Below are positions 1-9,132 of a stretch of DNA of 42,990 bases, piece by piece. The position numbers were made by a program, and so were the translations under genes. The notes beneath the pieces are model-generated. The model did no database searches, was not told where the DNA came from, and saw only the letters and a list, made by a program, of their open reading frames with translations. Source of the DNA: Enterococcus_G camelliae (lineage in GTDB: Bacteria > Bacillota > Bacilli > Lactobacillales > Enterococcaceae); NCBI RefSeq assembly GCF_042685105.1, contig NZ_JBHUMO010000004.1, positions 1-42,990 of the forward strand, read 5' to 3'. How positions within the stretch are numbered: position 1 is the first letter of the stretch; each line of letters begins with the position of its first letter.

Positions 1-46
1 CACGCCGCCAGCGTTCGTCCTGAGCCAGGATCAAACTCTCATAAAA
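1..46 (-). rRNA. 16S ribosomal RNA, 5' end only (partial)
   Basis: The reverse complement of the first 46 bases is the universal 16S start, including the GAGTTTGATCCTGGCTCAG primer site followed by GACGAACGCTGGCGG. Counting back from the conserved GAGTTTG by E. coli numbering puts nucleotide 1 near position 46. The gene runs off the left edge, so the rest of the rrn operon lies outside the window. Two good promoters lie upstream, so this looks like the start of a working rrn operon. Confidence 0.97.
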
Positions 47-218
47 AAATTTGATTCAGTCTTGCGACTGTTAAGCTCTTTTTGTTGACTTTGCTCGCAT
101 TTTTTGCTTGCATGTATTTTTGTTTCTAATTTAATAGAAACACCTTACACAATTGGTTCGTTTGCTTACTTTGTTCAGTTTTCAAAGGTCTACTTTGTTG
201 TGCTGTGACAACTTTTAA

Positions 219-247
219 ATCATATCATCTATTCAAAAGAATGTCAA
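219..247 (-). promoter_or_regulatory. rrn promoter P2 (proximal)
   Basis: On the minus strand TTGACA (242-247) and TATGAT (219-224) are separated by exactly 17 bases, about 170 bases before the 16S gene. The leader in between carries CTTTGAAAACTGAACAAAG, an rrn-leader-type sequence often seen before 16S genes in Firmicutes. Confidence 0.9.
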
Positions 248-309
248 CATTTTTTCATTTTATTTTCTAAATTTATTTGAAAACATTTCTGAAAAACTCA
301 ACGTGGTAA

Positions 310-338
310 ATCATAACACGGCATTTATTATTCGTCAA
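310..338 (-). promoter_or_regulatory. rrn promoter P1 (distal)
   Basis: On the minus strand TTGACG (333-338) and TATGAT (310-315) are 17 bases apart and lie 91 bases upstream of P2. Tandem promoters are usual for rRNA operons. Confidence 0.8.
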
Positions 339-411
339 CTGGATTTGGCAAATTAATTATTAAAAAATTCGCTTGTCTATCGAACCCCAATCACGAGAGA
401 TTCTAAACAAC

Positions 412-455
412 AAAAAACCAAAACCATAAAGTCTGCTCACCTTTATGGTTTTGGT
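412..455 (-). terminator. Intrinsic terminator after ppk1
   Basis: A perfect 15-base inverted repeat (417-431 and 441-455) with a 9-base loop is followed on the minus strand by a run of T. It lies just beyond the ppk1 stop codon and separates the polyphosphate operon from the rrn promoters. Confidence 0.92.
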
Positions 456-504
456 CAGTATTCCAAAGGATTTCTGTTACTGAGGTCCTTGCAGCCTAAA
501 CTGC

Positions 505-2628
505 TTATTTTTTCCATAATTGTCGAATGCATCTCACCCATGTTGGGCGATCATCATTCGTTTTGGTAGATTGTTTTGGCTGGTTTGCTTGTTGTTGCTG
601 TGCTTCGGCCACGAAAGTCGCTTGGGCAGAGAAAGAATGCTCGCTTTTTCTCCGTTGATAGGTGCCATCGTCTTGCAAATAGTAAGCCTTCAGGTCATCT
701 TTTTGGTAGGTTTGGATAATATGAGCCATTTTATGCTTTAATTGGCTTTCTTCGATTGGCGCTGCAATTTCTACCCTCAACAGCATATTTCTAGTCATCG
801 CATCCGCGGATGAAATCCAGTATTCTTCATGATCACTCGTAAAGGAATAGATGCGGCTATGTTCTAAGAAGCGACCAACAATACTTTTCACTTCAATTGT
901 TTCACTCTTATTAGGTATTCCTGGTCTCAAGCAACAAGACCCCCGAACCAACAACTGAATTGGTAATCCCTTTTGACTCGCATCATACAAGCTTTGAATA
1001 ATCACTTGATCCGTCAAAGAATTCATTTTAAAGAATAAATGACCGGTCTTTGTCTTTTCATAAAAAGCAGCCGTTGTTGCAATTTTTTCAACAAGCATTT
1101 GCCTTATGCCTTCAGGTGACACTGCAATTTTTTGGTAATCAGGTCGTTCACGGTACCCACTTAAATAGTTAAAAAAGGCGGTGACGTCTTCAACATAGGC
1201 TACATTTGAAGAAAATAAACTTATGTCAGTGTAAATTTTTGCGGTTGCTTCGTTATAATTGCCTGTCCCAATGTGAACGTACTGATGTAGCTGATTGCCA
1301 ACTTTCTTTACTACCAAGGTTGCTTTACTGTGGGTTTTTAAGTGCATTAAGCCATAAGTGACATAACAACCTGCCTCTTCTAATTCTTGTACCCAATGAA
1401 GGTTATTCTCTTCGTCAAAGCGCGCCTTCAGCTCGACCAAGGCCGTTACTTGTTTTCCTGCCCTTGCCGCACTCTTCAATGCTTCCACTATTCGCGAATT
1501 TTTTGCCATACGGTACAAGGTTTGTTTGATAGCGATGGTATGCGGATCTTGGGCAGCTGTTTCGATAAATGAGACCACAGATTCATAGGAATCATATGGA
1601 TGTTGAATCAAGACATCTTGTTTCTCCAATGTCTCGTATAAAGCTGTGCCTAACCATTGTGGATTGACGTAGGGTCGAAACGGTGGAAAGACCGATGTTG
1701 GCATTGCTGTGCTTAGCTCTCCAAGATACGCAAATAGATAAGTCAAATCCAGTGGCCCAGGTATGCTATAAACATCCCGATTTTTTAATTCAAGCATCTG
1801 TGTCAAAAACGTAATATCAATGCTTTGATGATCAGCCAACTCAGAAATTTCCAATCGCGATGGCAACCCTTTTGATCGTTCTTGGATGTATTCTTCCATT
1901 TGGATAAACAAGTTTTCTTCGGTATCTTCCTCGAATGCCAAATCTTTATCGTACGTAATGCGAAAGACAAATGAATGAACGACCCTCCACCCTACAAATA
2001 ATTGTTGCAGATGCTGTTCAATTAAATCTTCAATTAAAATTACCTGCTTTAGTCCATCAACTTGAATATAGCGTGGAAACAAAGCTGGCAATGGAATGAT
2101 GGCTCGTTCTTCCCGATCGCCATCTTTGACCCGTACCAGAAAATGGGCTTTTTTTTCGACAATTTTAGGGAATGCGTGGTAGGCATCCAGTGCAATTGGC
2201 GTAAGAGAAGGCAAAATCATCTCTTGAAAATAGTGGGTCATTTTTTCTTGCGCCGCTGCTGGTAACGCTTGATAGGTCGTCGTTTCATACCCCATCTTTG
2301 TCAATTCTTCAATCAAGTAATGGTACAGGTTGTATTGTTTCGCTACGTTTTCTGTCTGCATAGCAAAGAGCTTCTCCAATACTTCTTCTTGTGTCCATCC
2401 TGTTCGAGAATCAATTTTTTCTCCTGCCATTCTGGCTAAGCTTTGAATCCCCGGCACTCGAATCATAAAAAATTCATCTGCATTATTGCTTGCGATAGCC
2501 AAATAGCGCAAACGTTCGATTAACGGTATCTCGCCCTCTTGTGCCTCTTGAATAACGCGTTGATTGAACAACAACCAACTCAAATCACGATGATAATAGT
2601 CTTTCGCTGTATAAGGAGAATCTTGCAC
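505..2628 (-). CDS. ppk1: Polyphosphate kinase 1 (PPK1)
   Basis: PPK1 moves the gamma phosphate of ATP reversibly onto inorganic polyphosphate. The 707-residue protein has the normal PPK1 length and order: an N-terminal helical domain (HRDLSWLLFNQRV near residue 15), a head domain, and two phospholipase-D-like C-terminal domains. The motif KTHSKATLV carries the expected phosphorylated histidine at about 433, and EHSRIYSF carries the second histidine at about 590. YVHIGTGNYNE near 450 is also typical. The start is GTG behind a strong GGAGG. The gene follows ppx by only 18 bases, so the two form an operon read from the ppx promoter. The last 40 residues are Gln/Lys/Ser-rich and probably flexible. 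Confidence 0.97.
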   Translation of the reverse strand: MQDSPYTAKDYYHRDLSWLLFNQRVIQEAQEGEIPLIERLRYLAIASNNADEFFMIRVPGIQSLARMAGEKIDSRTGWTQEEVLEKLFAMQTENVAKQYNLYHYLIEELTKMGYETTTYQALPAAAQEKMTHYFQEMILPSLTPIALDAYHAFPKIVEKKAHFLVRVKDGDREERAIIPLPALFPRYIQVDGLKQVILIEDLIEQHLQQLFVGWRVVHSFVFRITYDKDLAFEEDTEENLFIQMEEYIQERSKGLPSRLEISELADHQSIDITFLTQMLELKNRDVYSIPGPLDLTYLFAYLGELSTAMPTSVFPPFRPYVNPQWLGTALYETLEKQDVLIQHPYDSYESVVSFIETAAQDPHTIAIKQTLYRMAKNSRIVEALKSAARAGKQVTALVELKARFDEENNLHWVQELEEAGCYVTYGLMHLKTHSKATLVVKKVGNQLHQYVHIGTGNYNEATAKIYTDISLFSSNVAYVEDVTAFFNYLSGYRERPDYQKIAVSPEGIRQMLVEKIATTAAFYEKTKTGHLFFKMNSLTDQVIIQSLYDASQKGLPIQLLVRGSCCLRPGIPNKSETIEVKSIVGRFLEHSRIYSFTSDHEEYWISSADAMTRNMLLRVEIAAPIEESQLKHKMAHIIQTYQKDDLKAYYLQDDGTYQRRKSEHSFSAQATFVAEAQQQQANQPKQSTKTNDDRPTWVRCIRQLWKK

Positions 2629-2646
2629 GGATTTCCCCCTCCTTTT

Positions 2647-4188
2647 TTAGCTTCTAGTGAACTCTAATCTTATTGCCTTATTAATGACTGTTTCAAAATT
2701 TTTCTTTTGGCGATTGCCACGATACGTCTCTGCTAATGGATCTTGGGACCATTTTATTTTTAAGACATAGGTTTTTTTTGCATCTTTCTCTAAAGAAATT
2801 GATTGAATTTGATTGACCCTTGTCACAAGTAAGGATTCTGTAAACTTAATTAAACTACCTGCTTGGCGAATCAAATTTAATTCTTGCGTGCTAAACCAAC
2901 CGGGAACAATTTGGAGAAATTTGCGTGTTAACGATTTATTTTTATAACTAGCTAACAACGCTAGTACTACACGTTCTTTGTGCGAAAAGCCATTTAAATT
3001 ACTATTAGCCAATAGATAAAAAGAATGCATAGAACTGTCATCTTCTTCTATATATGAGCCAATATGATACAAAAAAGCAGCGTAATGCACGTATTGCAAC
3101 AACTTTTGATCAAGTTCAACTAAACCTTCTTCTTGACATAGAGTCAACAATTTTTCAGCGAGTTCTTTGCGTTTCTTAGCGAGCGGTACGTTCATATCAT
3201 AGGTTTCAGTCATTCGTGCCAGCACCCCTTCTACGACACGATCTGGATTATACAGTTGTTCCTCTGCTTGATTTAATTCTTCTAGCAACAATCCTTCGCG
3301 CAATCCTTTATTACAAAAAACAAATTTGGTTGCCCCTGTCTTTTCACACAATGCTAAAAACGTCAGATTGGCTGGTAAAATGATATCTGCACGGTCCTTG
3401 CTCAACCCGTCCAAGTTCTGCAATTCAGATAAATTCATACTTTGGAACAATTCACTCGTCTCCACGAGATTCTCTTTGGTCATTTCGTATTCATGGATAC
3501 CCGATAAAGGATAATTTGATGAAAGTTGATGGACACTTGCAATATTGCGCGCACTACCACCAATAGCAATAACGGGTAAGTCTCGTGGCTTCAGCCATTT
3601 TAAACTTGAAAATTGCTTTAACACGTACTCTCGAGTCTTTTTGATGGCTTTCGTATCATTCGGCTCCTTGTTTTGGAAAAAAAGATTCTTGAGCGTCACA
3701 ACGCCAAACGGAAAACTATGCGAGTTTTTAATTTGATTTTCTTTGAAATACGTAATCTCGGTACTTCCTCCACCCATATCCACGGTATACCCTTCGGAAA
3801 ATTGTGTTGTTCGCACGATGGCATACTGTCCAAAATAGGCTTCTTCCTCTTCTGAAAGCAGTCGCAAATGAATGTTGGTTTTTTCAGCAACTTTTGACAG
3901 CACCGCTTGGCTATTTTGCGCTTGACGAATGACTGCCGTTGCCGTCGCAATCACTTCATCTACGGCAAATTCACTTAAAATTTCTTGAAATAGTTGGATT
4001 ACCTCTACTAATTTACTGGTACCTTCCTCGCTTAACTCTTGCTTTTCATCTAAATATTGATACAATCGAACAGGCAATTTCACATTTTGTAATTGCGAAA
4101 TATTGCCCAATGGACTCACTTGGTAAACGACCAAACGAACAGTATTCGAACCAATATCAATAATCGCAACCTTCTTCGTTTTTCCCAC
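2647..4188 (-). CDS. ppx: Exopolyphosphatase, Ppx/GppA family
   Basis: This family removes terminal phosphate from polyphosphate or hydrolyses pppGpp. The N-terminal actin-like ATPase fold is clear: DIGSNTVRLVVY (first phosphate loop), then VDMGGGSTEITYF (second phosphate loop), then AIGGSARN. The C-terminal half is helical and HD-like, as in long family members. I chose a GTG start giving 513 residues, because an AGGAGG lies 7 bases upstream and the protein then begins MGKTKKVAIIDIG. An ATG 17 codons further upstream has no good ribosome site. Being first in an operon with ppk1 favours a polyphosphate role over a (p)ppGpp role. Confidence 0.93.
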   Translation of the reverse strand: MGKTKKVAIIDIGSNTVRLVVYQVSPLGNISQLQNVKLPVRLYQYLDEKQELSEEGTSKLVEVIQLFQEILSEFAVDEVIATATAVIRQAQNSQAVLSKVAEKTNIHLRLLSEEEEAYFGQYAIVRTTQFSEGYTVDMGGGSTEITYFKENQIKNSHSFPFGVVTLKNLFFQNKEPNDTKAIKKTREYVLKQFSSLKWLKPRDLPVIAIGGSARNIASVHQLSSNYPLSGIHEYEMTKENLVETSELFQSMNLSELQNLDGLSKDRADIILPANLTFLALCEKTGATKFVFCNKGLREGLLLEELNQAEEQLYNPDRVVEGVLARMTETYDMNVPLAKKRKELAEKLLTLCQEEGLVELDQKLLQYVHYAAFLYHIGSYIEEDDSSMHSFYLLANSNLNGFSHKERVVLALLASYKNKSLTRKFLQIVPGWFSTQELNLIRQAGSLIKFTESLLVTRVNQIQSISLEKDAKKTYVLKIKWSQDPLAETYRGNRQKKNFETVINKAIRLEFTRS

Positions 4189-4216
4189 CAGTTTTCCTCC
4201 TCTGTCTTTCACTATT

Positions 4217-4301
4217 ATCATACTAAAAAAAGCGTTCATTTACACAATGAATCACTTGAAAATGAGCGAAAATTGCAAAATTTTTGTAAAGAACTTGTAA
4301 A
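4217..4301 (-). promoter_or_regulatory. ppx-ppk1 promoter region with three Pho-box-like repeats
   Basis: On the minus strand a TATGAT -10 (4217-4222) sits about 30 bases before the ppx start; the matching -35 (GTGTAA) is weak. Upstream are three direct repeats, TTTACA, TTTACA and TTTGCA, at 4296-4301, 4285-4290 and 4274-4279, exactly 11 bases apart. Direct TT(A/C/T)ACA repeats with about 5-base spacers are how PhoP binds in Bacillus subtilis. The nearest repeat is about 30 bases above the -35, further than usual. PhoP control is an inference. Confidence 0.5.
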
Positions 4302-4311
4302 ATTTTTATAC

Positions 4312-4365
4312 AAAAAATAAATGATCCTTCTTGCCACTGTGTAGAAGGAGAATCATTTATTTTTC
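4312..4365 (-). terminator. Terminator after ppk2
   Basis: An inverted repeat AAATAAATGAT / ATCATTTATTT (4315-4325 and 4352-4362) encloses a shorter CTTCT/AGAAG pair. T runs follow on both strands, so it could work in either direction. It lies just past the ppk2 stop and before the ppx promoter. Confidence 0.75.
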
Positions 4366-4379
4366 TGTTGATTTGACTA

Positions 4380-5255
4380 CTACTGCTTTGTTAATTCTTT
4401 TAAACTTTTTTCAAGTGCCTCTTTTTTTTCAGCAGAAACTGTTGGGAACGCCAAATCCATGTCAGCAAGGCGTTGATTGATAATCTGACTAACGATGAGC
4501 CGAGATGTCCATTTGTCATCTGCTGGGATTATATACCACGGATTCGCCTTTGTCGCCGTTGCTTGAATGGCCTTTTCGTATGCTTGTTGATAATCGTCCC
4601 AATATCCGCGCTCTTTCATATCCGCTTCGGAAAATTTCCAATTTTTTTCTGGCAATTCAATTCGCCGGATAAACCGATTTTTTTGCTCCTCTTTTGAAAG
4701 ATGTAAGAAAAACTTCAATACGACAAAACCTTCTCTGGTTAAATACGATTCAAATTGCTTAATGGTCTTGTAGCGATGGGTATAAAATTTTTCTTTAATA
4801 TCATCGAGTGTTTTAATACCTGGAAGACGTTCATTTAGTAAAATTTCAGGATGAACCCGAGTAATCAAAACATCTTCATAGTAGGAACGGTTAAAGATAC
4901 CAATATCCCCTCTTCTAGGAACAGCTTGGTGAATGCGCCACATGAAATCATGATCTAACTCTAAGGTCGAAGGTTGCTTAAAGCTCGTAACAGTACACCC
5001 TTGAGGATTAATACCGCTCATCACATGCTTGATCATGCTATCCTTACCAGCCGCGTCCATCGCTTGAAACAAAATCAAGACACCTTTTTGCCCTCGCGCG
5101 TATAATTTTTCTTGATGCGACTGAAGTTCTTGTATATTCTTTTCAATTGTTTCTTTCATTTCTCCTTTTGACAACTTCAAATCAATTGCCGTTGGTTGTT
5201 CTGCGAGTTGGAACGTTTTTCCTTTCGTCACTTGGTACACTTTTTCTATGGGCAT
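4380..5255 (-). CDS. ppk2: Polyphosphate kinase 2 family protein (PPK2)
   Basis: PPK2 enzymes use polyphosphate to phosphorylate nucleotides (NMP or NDP), the opposite use of polyphosphate from PPK1. The protein has a P-loop (LFQAMDAAGKDSMIKHVMSG, about residues 62-81) and the conserved FNRSYYEDVLITRVHPE segment (about 121-137). The 291-residue form begins MPIEKVY; an AGGA lies about 10 bases upstream of this ATG, whereas the longer in-frame starts have none. Substrate class (AMP or ADP) cannot be read safely. It lies 60 bases downstream of the FGGY kinase and next to ppx-ppk1, so polyphosphate synthesis, breakdown and use genes sit together. Confidence 0.93.
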   Translation of the reverse strand: MPIEKVYQVTKGKTFQLAEQPTAIDLKLSKGEMKETIEKNIQELQSHQEKLYARGQKGVLILFQAMDAAGKDSMIKHVMSGINPQGCTVTSFKQPSTLELDHDFMWRIHQAVPRRGDIGIFNRSYYEDVLITRVHPEILLNERLPGIKTLDDIKEKFYTHRYKTIKQFESYLTREGFVVLKFFLHLSKEEQKNRFIRRIELPEKNWKFSEADMKERGYWDDYQQAYEKAIQATATKANPWYIIPADDKWTSRLIVSQIINQRLADMDLAFPTVSAEKKEALEKSLKELTKQ

Positions 5256-5315
5256 ATGCTCACCATCCTTTCTTTCCATTAGACAGCGTTTTGCTTTCAT
5301 CAGCAAGTCAAACGC

Positions 5316-6737
5316 TCATGGCTGGTACATTTTTTTTAATCCTGTCACAAATAGCTGATACGTTTTTTCGTATTCTGTTTCCAATTGTTCATCCGGAAGA
5401 TAGACGTGCTGTTCATCATGTGATGGTTCGGTAATCATTGGCAATTGCTTGGTTAACAAATAGGCACCAAAATTAGGGTCGTTGGTGTCTGCGTGGATCA
5501 CCTCTTTTTGCAAAATCGTCGCTGTTAATTGACTCATGGTCGGGATAGCAAAGAACCCACCTGAAACCGCGACGATTCGCTCCGCGGTCTCCAAGCCATC
5601 TGCAATATACCGCAGATTAAATAAAATCCCTTCCACCCCGGCTCGTAAAAAATCCGCCTTTGTATGATGCCAGTCAACACCAATAAAATTAGCCCGTACT
5701 GCTCCATCCCACAAAGGAGCGCGTTCACCAAATAGATACGGATAAAATAGCAATGACGATTTGGTTGCCTGCCCTTGTTGACTATACAAGGTTGGTAAGT
5801 AGTCAAAAATAGCCTTCTCATCCGGCAAGAATAATTGACTAAGCCAAGTCAGTACTTTCCCACCATTATTAGTTGGCCCACCAATCACCCAGATATCGTG
5901 TGCAAGATAATAACAAAATAAACGCCCTTTTGGATCAATCCAGCGCCGATTAGATAAGATTCGCAATGCCCCGCTTGTACCAATCGTCAAGGTCATTGCA
6001 ATACCATTTGCTTGGTAACTAGCGTAACTAGCCAAACAACCATCTGAGCTCCCAATCATAACACGGCATTCTTTACTTGGTGACTTGGGTTGAAAGCACG
6101 CACTCATTGGGAATTCTTCAGTTGGTTCTACCGCAAGGGGAAATTGGTTGCTAGTCAATTTCAATAAGTCCAAAATGCCTGAATCCCAATTCATTGTGAC
6201 ACTATTCCATAGACCAGAAGCTGAAGCATTGGAATAGTCTGTCACCCAGTTCCCAGTCAATTTTTCCATTAGATACCCCTTCAGGTCTGTCCATTGTTCG
6301 ACTGTTTGGAACCATTCTGATTGGTGTACTTGAAAATACCGTAACTTCAAAAAAGGACTCATTGGGTGAAGAGGTGTCCCCGTCCGCTGATAGATGTCCC
6401 TTCCCATAGCGGTATGGATCATCTCTTTCGCTACAGTCGCACTTTGAGTGTCTTGCCAAATATACATCACAGGTTCCTCAGCAGTCCCAAGAGGAATCAA
6501 TGTATGCATAGGTGTACTCAAAACAATTAAACAAAGTGGCAACGTTTGATTGGACAACTCTTCATGAATTTTTTGCCAAATAGCGGTTGGTGATTGACAG
6601 ACCAATCCGTTTGCACCATAGTGTGTGTCGACGAAATCCTGCTTTTGGTAGACCTTCTCCCCACTTTCCTGTTGATAGCCCACATATTTGATAGCGGTTG
6701 TCCCAATATCAATTGTAAAAACAATTTCCTCCAACAT
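5316..6737 (-). CDS. FGGY-family carbohydrate kinase (gluconokinase-like)
   Basis: An ATP-dependent sugar kinase of 473 residues. The N-terminal FGGY domain opens with FTIDIGTTAIKYVGY. The second domain carries the phosphate-binding MTLTIGTSGALRIL (about 230-245) and the closing AVSGGFF motif (about 392). Overall it looks most like gluconate or xylulose kinases, but substrate cannot be fixed from sequence and no sugar transporter or dehydrogenase is adjacent. ATG is preceded by AAAGGAAG. No convincing promoter or terminator separates it from the met operon upstream, so read-through is possible; ppk2 follows closely. Confidence 0.85.
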   Translation of the reverse strand: MLEEIVFTIDIGTTAIKYVGYQQESGEKVYQKQDFVDTHYGANGLVCQSPTAIWQKIHEELSNQTLPLCLIVLSTPMHTLIPLGTAEEPVMYIWQDTQSATVAKEMIHTAMGRDIYQRTGTPLHPMSPFLKLRYFQVHQSEWFQTVEQWTDLKGYLMEKLTGNWVTDYSNASASGLWNSVTMNWDSGILDLLKLTSNQFPLAVEPTEEFPMSACFQPKSPSKECRVMIGSSDGCLASYASYQANGIAMTLTIGTSGALRILSNRRWIDPKGRLFCYYLAHDIWVIGGPTNNGGKVLTWLSQLFLPDEKAIFDYLPTLYSQQGQATKSSLLFYPYLFGERAPLWDGAVRANFIGVDWHHTKADFLRAGVEGILFNLRYIADGLETAERIVAVSGGFFAIPTMSQLTATILQKEVIHADTNDPNFGAYLLTKQLPMITEPSHDEQHVYLPDEQLETEYEKTYQLFVTGLKKMYQP

Positions 6738-6828
6738 GCTTCTTCCTTTCGTGGTAGCATTGATTGTTAAGTACCTTCAACTGTAAAGAGAAAAGAAGGG
6801 CCGTGCAGTATTTTTCAAAAAGAACAGT

Positions 6829-7923
6829 TTACTCAAAAACTTTCGCAGCCTGTTCAAAGTCAGCGATAATATCCGTTGCCGACTCAATCCCTACTGACAG
6901 ACGAAGTAAATCAGCTGTTAACCCATAAGACTCCCGCAACTCTTTGGGAATGTCGGCATGTGTTTGTGTCGTTGGATACGTAATTAGCGTCTCCACGCCC
7001 CCCAAACTTTCAGCAAATGTCACCAATTGAAAAGCTTCCAAAAAGGCGCCGACTTTGGTTTCATCGGCCACTCGCAAACTAACCATTGCACCTTTGCCGG
7101 GGTAAACTACTTCTTTGATTCCTTTCAATTGTTGCAAAGCGGCAACAATCGCTTTTGCATTTGCTTCCTGCTTTTCAAAACGCAAAGGGAATGTTTTCAA
7201 GCTCCGAATAAAGAGCCAACAATCAAAGCTGCTTAAGGACGGCCCAATTGTATTGGATAAAAAGACCAATCGTTCCCCTAGTTCTTTGGTTTTGGCAATG
7301 ACAACACCTGCTAAAATATCATTGTGCCCAGTTAAATATTTCGTTGCAGAATGAATAACCAAATCAGCGCCCTCGTCCAAAGGTTTCTGTCTCAAAGGCG
7401 TCAAAAAGGTATTATCCACGATGAGTAAGGCATCCTGTTTATGCGCTAATTTGGCAACTTCTCGAATATTGGTTTCTGCCATCAGTGGATTCGTTGGGGT
7501 TTCCAAGAACACAGCCGTGAACTCATCTGTTAGTTGCTCCGTTAATTCTTCTAAATTGGAAAAGTAGCAGAATGAAGCGATCCCTCGTTGCTCCAATTCG
7601 TTAAAGTAGCGGTAACTCCCCCCATACAAATCTCGTGAAACAAGAAATCGACTGCCACTGGGGAACAAATCAAAAAGCAACGCAATCGCACTCATGCCAG
7701 AACTGGTAACCACTGCTTGCGCGCCATTTTCCAAAACAGCCAGACCCTCTTCTAAAAGATCTCTCGTTGGATTTTTGGTGCGTGTATAATCATACCCCGT
7801 GCTTTGCCCTAACCCTGGATGAGCAAACGTTGTTGATAAATAAATTGGTGCGCTAACTGAACCTGTTTGTTGATCTGATCGATTTCCCAACTGTGCTAGA
7901 TATGTCTCAATATTGCGTGTCAT
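6829..7923 (-). CDS. metI: Cystathionine gamma-synthase / O-acetylhomoserine thiolyase-type PLP enzyme
   Basis: A 364-residue Cys/Met-metabolism PLP enzyme. Visible family features are YDYTRTKNPTRDLLE near 44, SSGMSAIA near 74, the FLETPTNPLM segment, DNTFLTP, and the PLP lysine in SATKYLTGHND. Length and features resemble Bacillus MetI, which joins O-acetylhomoserine to cysteine to give cystathionine and can also accept sulfide. A beta- or gamma-lyase role cannot be excluded by sequence alone. The gene follows patB by 18 bases in the metA operon behind a Met T-box, which supports the synthase role because patB supplies the beta-lyase. Ribosome site AAAGGAG precedes the ATG. Confidence 0.85.
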   Translation of the reverse strand: MTRNIETYLAQLGNRSDQQTGSVSAPIYLSTTFAHPGLGQSTGYDYTRTKNPTRDLLEEGLAVLENGAQAVVTSSGMSAIALLFDLFPSGSRFLVSRDLYGGSYRYFNELEQRGIASFCYFSNLEELTEQLTDEFTAVFLETPTNPLMAETNIREVAKLAHKQDALLIVDNTFLTPLRQKPLDEGADLVIHSATKYLTGHNDILAGVVIAKTKELGERLVFLSNTIGPSLSSFDCWLFIRSLKTFPLRFEKQEANAKAIVAALQQLKGIKEVVYPGKGAMVSLRVADETKVGAFLEAFQLVTFAESLGGVETLITYPTTQTHADIPKELRESYGLTADLLRLSVGIESATDIIADFEQAAKVFE

Positions 7924-7937
7924 TTTTTTCTTCTCCT

Positions 7938-9119
7938 TTATTGCTTTGCAGCCAATAGAATTTGGTTTATTGCTTGCTCAATATTTTCGGGTGTTGTCGC
8001 CAAATTAATCCGGATATATTGACGATAGTCTGGCGAAAACCACTCTCCATAATCAATCGCCAATTTGGCTTTCTGTTGTATAAATTCTTGCGCGGTTTCA
8101 CCCTTTAAAAGAGGTTCGATATTTAACCATGCAAGATAGGTTCCTTGAAGTGGACTTATTTTGACACTAGGTAATTCCTTTTGAAGCGTCGTTTTAAGAA
8201 GCAAATAGTTGGCTTCCACCACTTTAAGAAACGCTTGATGCCATTCGTCGCTTTTTTGGTAGGCCGTTTTAGCTGCTACTTGACCCAACACGCTGATTTC
8301 CGTTTGTCGGTGACGTTTGGACCATTCCCCAAACGTTGCTCGTAGTGTTTCATCCGGAATCCAAATATGAGATTGCAACAAGCCAGCAAGATTAAAGGTT
8401 TTAGAGGGAGAATTACACATGATAACATTGGAAAAGCCTAGCTCTTCTGCGACGGTCAAAGCAGAGGTAAACTGATTATTGAACACAATCAAATCGGAAT
8501 GAATTTCATCCGAAATGACTCGAATATTGTAGGTCTGACAAAGCGTAAAGAAGGTCACTAATTCTTCTTTTGTCCATACTCTTCCTAAAGGATTATGTGG
8601 TGAACAAAGGATGAACAATCGAATATCTTGTGTTTGAAAGAGCATTTCTAATTGGTGAAAGTCCATCGTATAGGTTTCTTGATTATTCACCAACGGCGTC
8701 TCAACCAATGTTCGCTTCTGATCTCGAATACTATTAAAAAACGGATAATAAACGGGTGGTTGAATCATGATTTTGTCCTGCTCTTCTGTAAAACAGGCAA
8801 TTAAATCATACAACGATTGCACCACACCTGTAGAGAAGAAAAGCCATTCTGGGCGAACCTTTGTCCCTTCATGTCGATTCTGCCATCCCTGATAGCTACT
8901 CACATAATCACTTGCGCGTGTCGTGTACCCGTAAGCACCTTCACTGACTCGTTTAATTAAGGATTGTTTAACTGCCTCATCGGTGGAAAAATCCGCATCC
9001 GCAACCCACAAAGGCAACAAGTCAGCTGAACCATAGCGTTCCTCCAATGCATCCCATTTTAAAGAGTCTGTCTTTTTTCTTGATATCGCGTACGTTTGAA
9101 TAAATGTTTCTGCGTCCAT
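7938..9119 (-). CDS. patB: MalY/PatB-type cystathionine beta-lyase
   Basis: A fold-type I PLP enzyme of 393 residues that would split cystathionine to homocysteine, pyruvate and ammonia. It shows LPLWVADADFST near the N-terminus, ILCSPHNPLGRVWT, VISDEIHSDL and the lysine motif NSPSKTFNLAGL, all typical of the MalY/PatB group. The ATG chosen has AAAGGAG 8 bases upstream; the longer frame overlaps metA and has no ribosome site. It is tightly packed between metA and metI. As in Bacillus, the MalY-type protein here takes the place of a MetC-type beta-lyase. Confidence 0.9.
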   Translation of the reverse strand: MDAETFIQTYAISRKKTDSLKWDALEERYGSADLLPLWVADADFSTDEAVKQSLIKRVSEGAYGYTTRASDYVSSYQGWQNRHEGTKVRPEWLFFSTGVVQSLYDLIACFTEEQDKIMIQPPVYYPFFNSIRDQKRTLVETPLVNNQETYTMDFHQLEMLFQTQDIRLFILCSPHNPLGRVWTKEELVTFFTLCQTYNIRVISDEIHSDLIVFNNQFTSALTVAEELGFSNVIMCNSPSKTFNLAGLLQSHIWIPDETLRATFGEWSKRHRQTEISVLGQVAAKTAYQKSDEWHQAFLKVVEANYLLLKTTLQKELPSVKISPLQGTYLAWLNIEPLLKGETAQEFIQQKAKLAIDYGEWFSPDYRQYIRINLATTPENIEQAINQILLAAKQ

Positions 9120-9132
9120 GTTTTCCACTCCT

